Source: Membranipora membranacea (taxonomy: Eukaryota; Bryozoa; Gymnolaemata; Cheilostomatida; Membraniporidae). Taken from it: DNA of 64,000 nucleotides. Of this stretch, positions 63,533-64,000 are shown one piece after another. Position 1 is the stretch's first letter. Each line of letters begins with the position of its first letter. The notes below the pieces were generated by a model. That model was not told where the DNA came from. It was given only the letters and a program-made list of their open reading frames with translations, and ran no database searches. A program made the translations under genes and the position numbers. The stretch covers positions 28,806,162 through 28,870,161 of the forward strand of contig OU612067.1 in assembly GCA_914767715.1 (NCBI GenBank), read 5' to 3'.

Positions 63533-64000
63533 CTGCGTAAAAAAAGTACCAATCAACTCACTGCTTGGAATTTTATTGATTGTTGAAAAACTGCAGCAGC
63601 TTAAAATATCAAACACTTGGCTGTTACCATTAAATTAAATTATAATTCAACTTTCATGTAAATAAGGTTTAATAATATATGAACTTCCTCTCCATTGCAT
63701 ACCAATAATGAAGTAATTTTATTGATAATGACAAGATATGATAGTTTGAAGCATAAAATAGCAGCTTTGGTGTATTTAAACATTGAACTTGATATATTGA
63801 ACATCATAATTCTTTGGACAAACCAAGGGTCTATGAGATCGCCTCTCCCTATAACCATTCTGGAAATGCCCAAATCATTTAAGCTCAGAATTTTTTCTAT
63901 CAAAGAAATTATTCATTATTGTTTTGACTTCATTTCGAATAATCTTTAAAGATTGATTGAATTCATTTTGTATAGAGTTTTGAAAGGTGAAATACAAAAT
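63533..64000. other. Upstream intron of gene C
   Basis: AT-rich sequence with no exon that I can support. The next upstream exon of gene C should carry phase 2 at its end and lies beyond the window or is too small to see. Confidence 0.45.

Overview
This is eukaryotic nuclear DNA from an animal, most likely an AT-rich marine invertebrate. The genes are split by GT-AG introns of a few hundred bases. The encoded proteins carry metazoan extracellular modules: beta-propeller, C-type-lectin-like (CTLD), thrombospondin type 1 (TSP1), sushi/CCP and PAN. The intergenic DNA is full of decayed transposons. An early-branching animal such as a sponge would fit, but I cannot fix the taxon from sequence alone. 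No rRNA gene, tRNA gene, CRISPR array or bacterial-style operon was seen.

Left part (1-22.5 kb, minus strand): two membrane-protein genes lie head to tail. Gene A (22,487 to 6,419) is a giant single-pass receptor. I reconstructed 29 exons from 21,892 onward. Every junction is GT-AG and phase-consistent, giving a continuous frame of about 1,864 codons. Module order is beta-propeller, Cys-rich, CTLD, sushi-like, CTLD, TSP1, six sushi/CCP, a long juxtamembrane region, a transmembrane helix and a cytoplasmic tail. Its first exon or exons are unresolved. Gene B (5,131 to 224) is complete in eight phased exons: signal peptide, Cys-rich ectodomain, transmembrane helix and a Ser/Arg/Pro-rich tail (381 aa). 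I do not recognise its family.

Centre (22-39.6 kb): nearly all of gene A is repeated in inverted orientation on the plus strand. The two 5' ends face each other across a spacer of about 2.6-4.2 kb. The right copy is a pseudogene with stops, frameshifts, damaged splice sites and two deletions that remove three CCP modules plus one exon. Each arm also carries its own later insertion, so the inversion is real and old rather than an assembly fold-back.

Right part (39.6-64 kb): first comes a plus-strand PAN plus CTLD gene fragment with a stop inside the lectin domain. Next is a repeat-rich tract with two tandem duplications, a 1.34-kb foldback element flanked by TTAA, a smaller TTAA-flanked MITE family and a long CAAT microsatellite. 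Last is gene C, a minus-strand gene of at least 16 exons (63,532 to 51,717) encoding a basic, low-complexity protein of unknown function. Gene C includes 15-, 24- and 33-bp microexons and hosts a MITE and a decayed retroelement in its introns.

Functionally, genes A and B look like neighbouring cell-surface proteins. A role in recognition or adhesion is inferred from the module types only.
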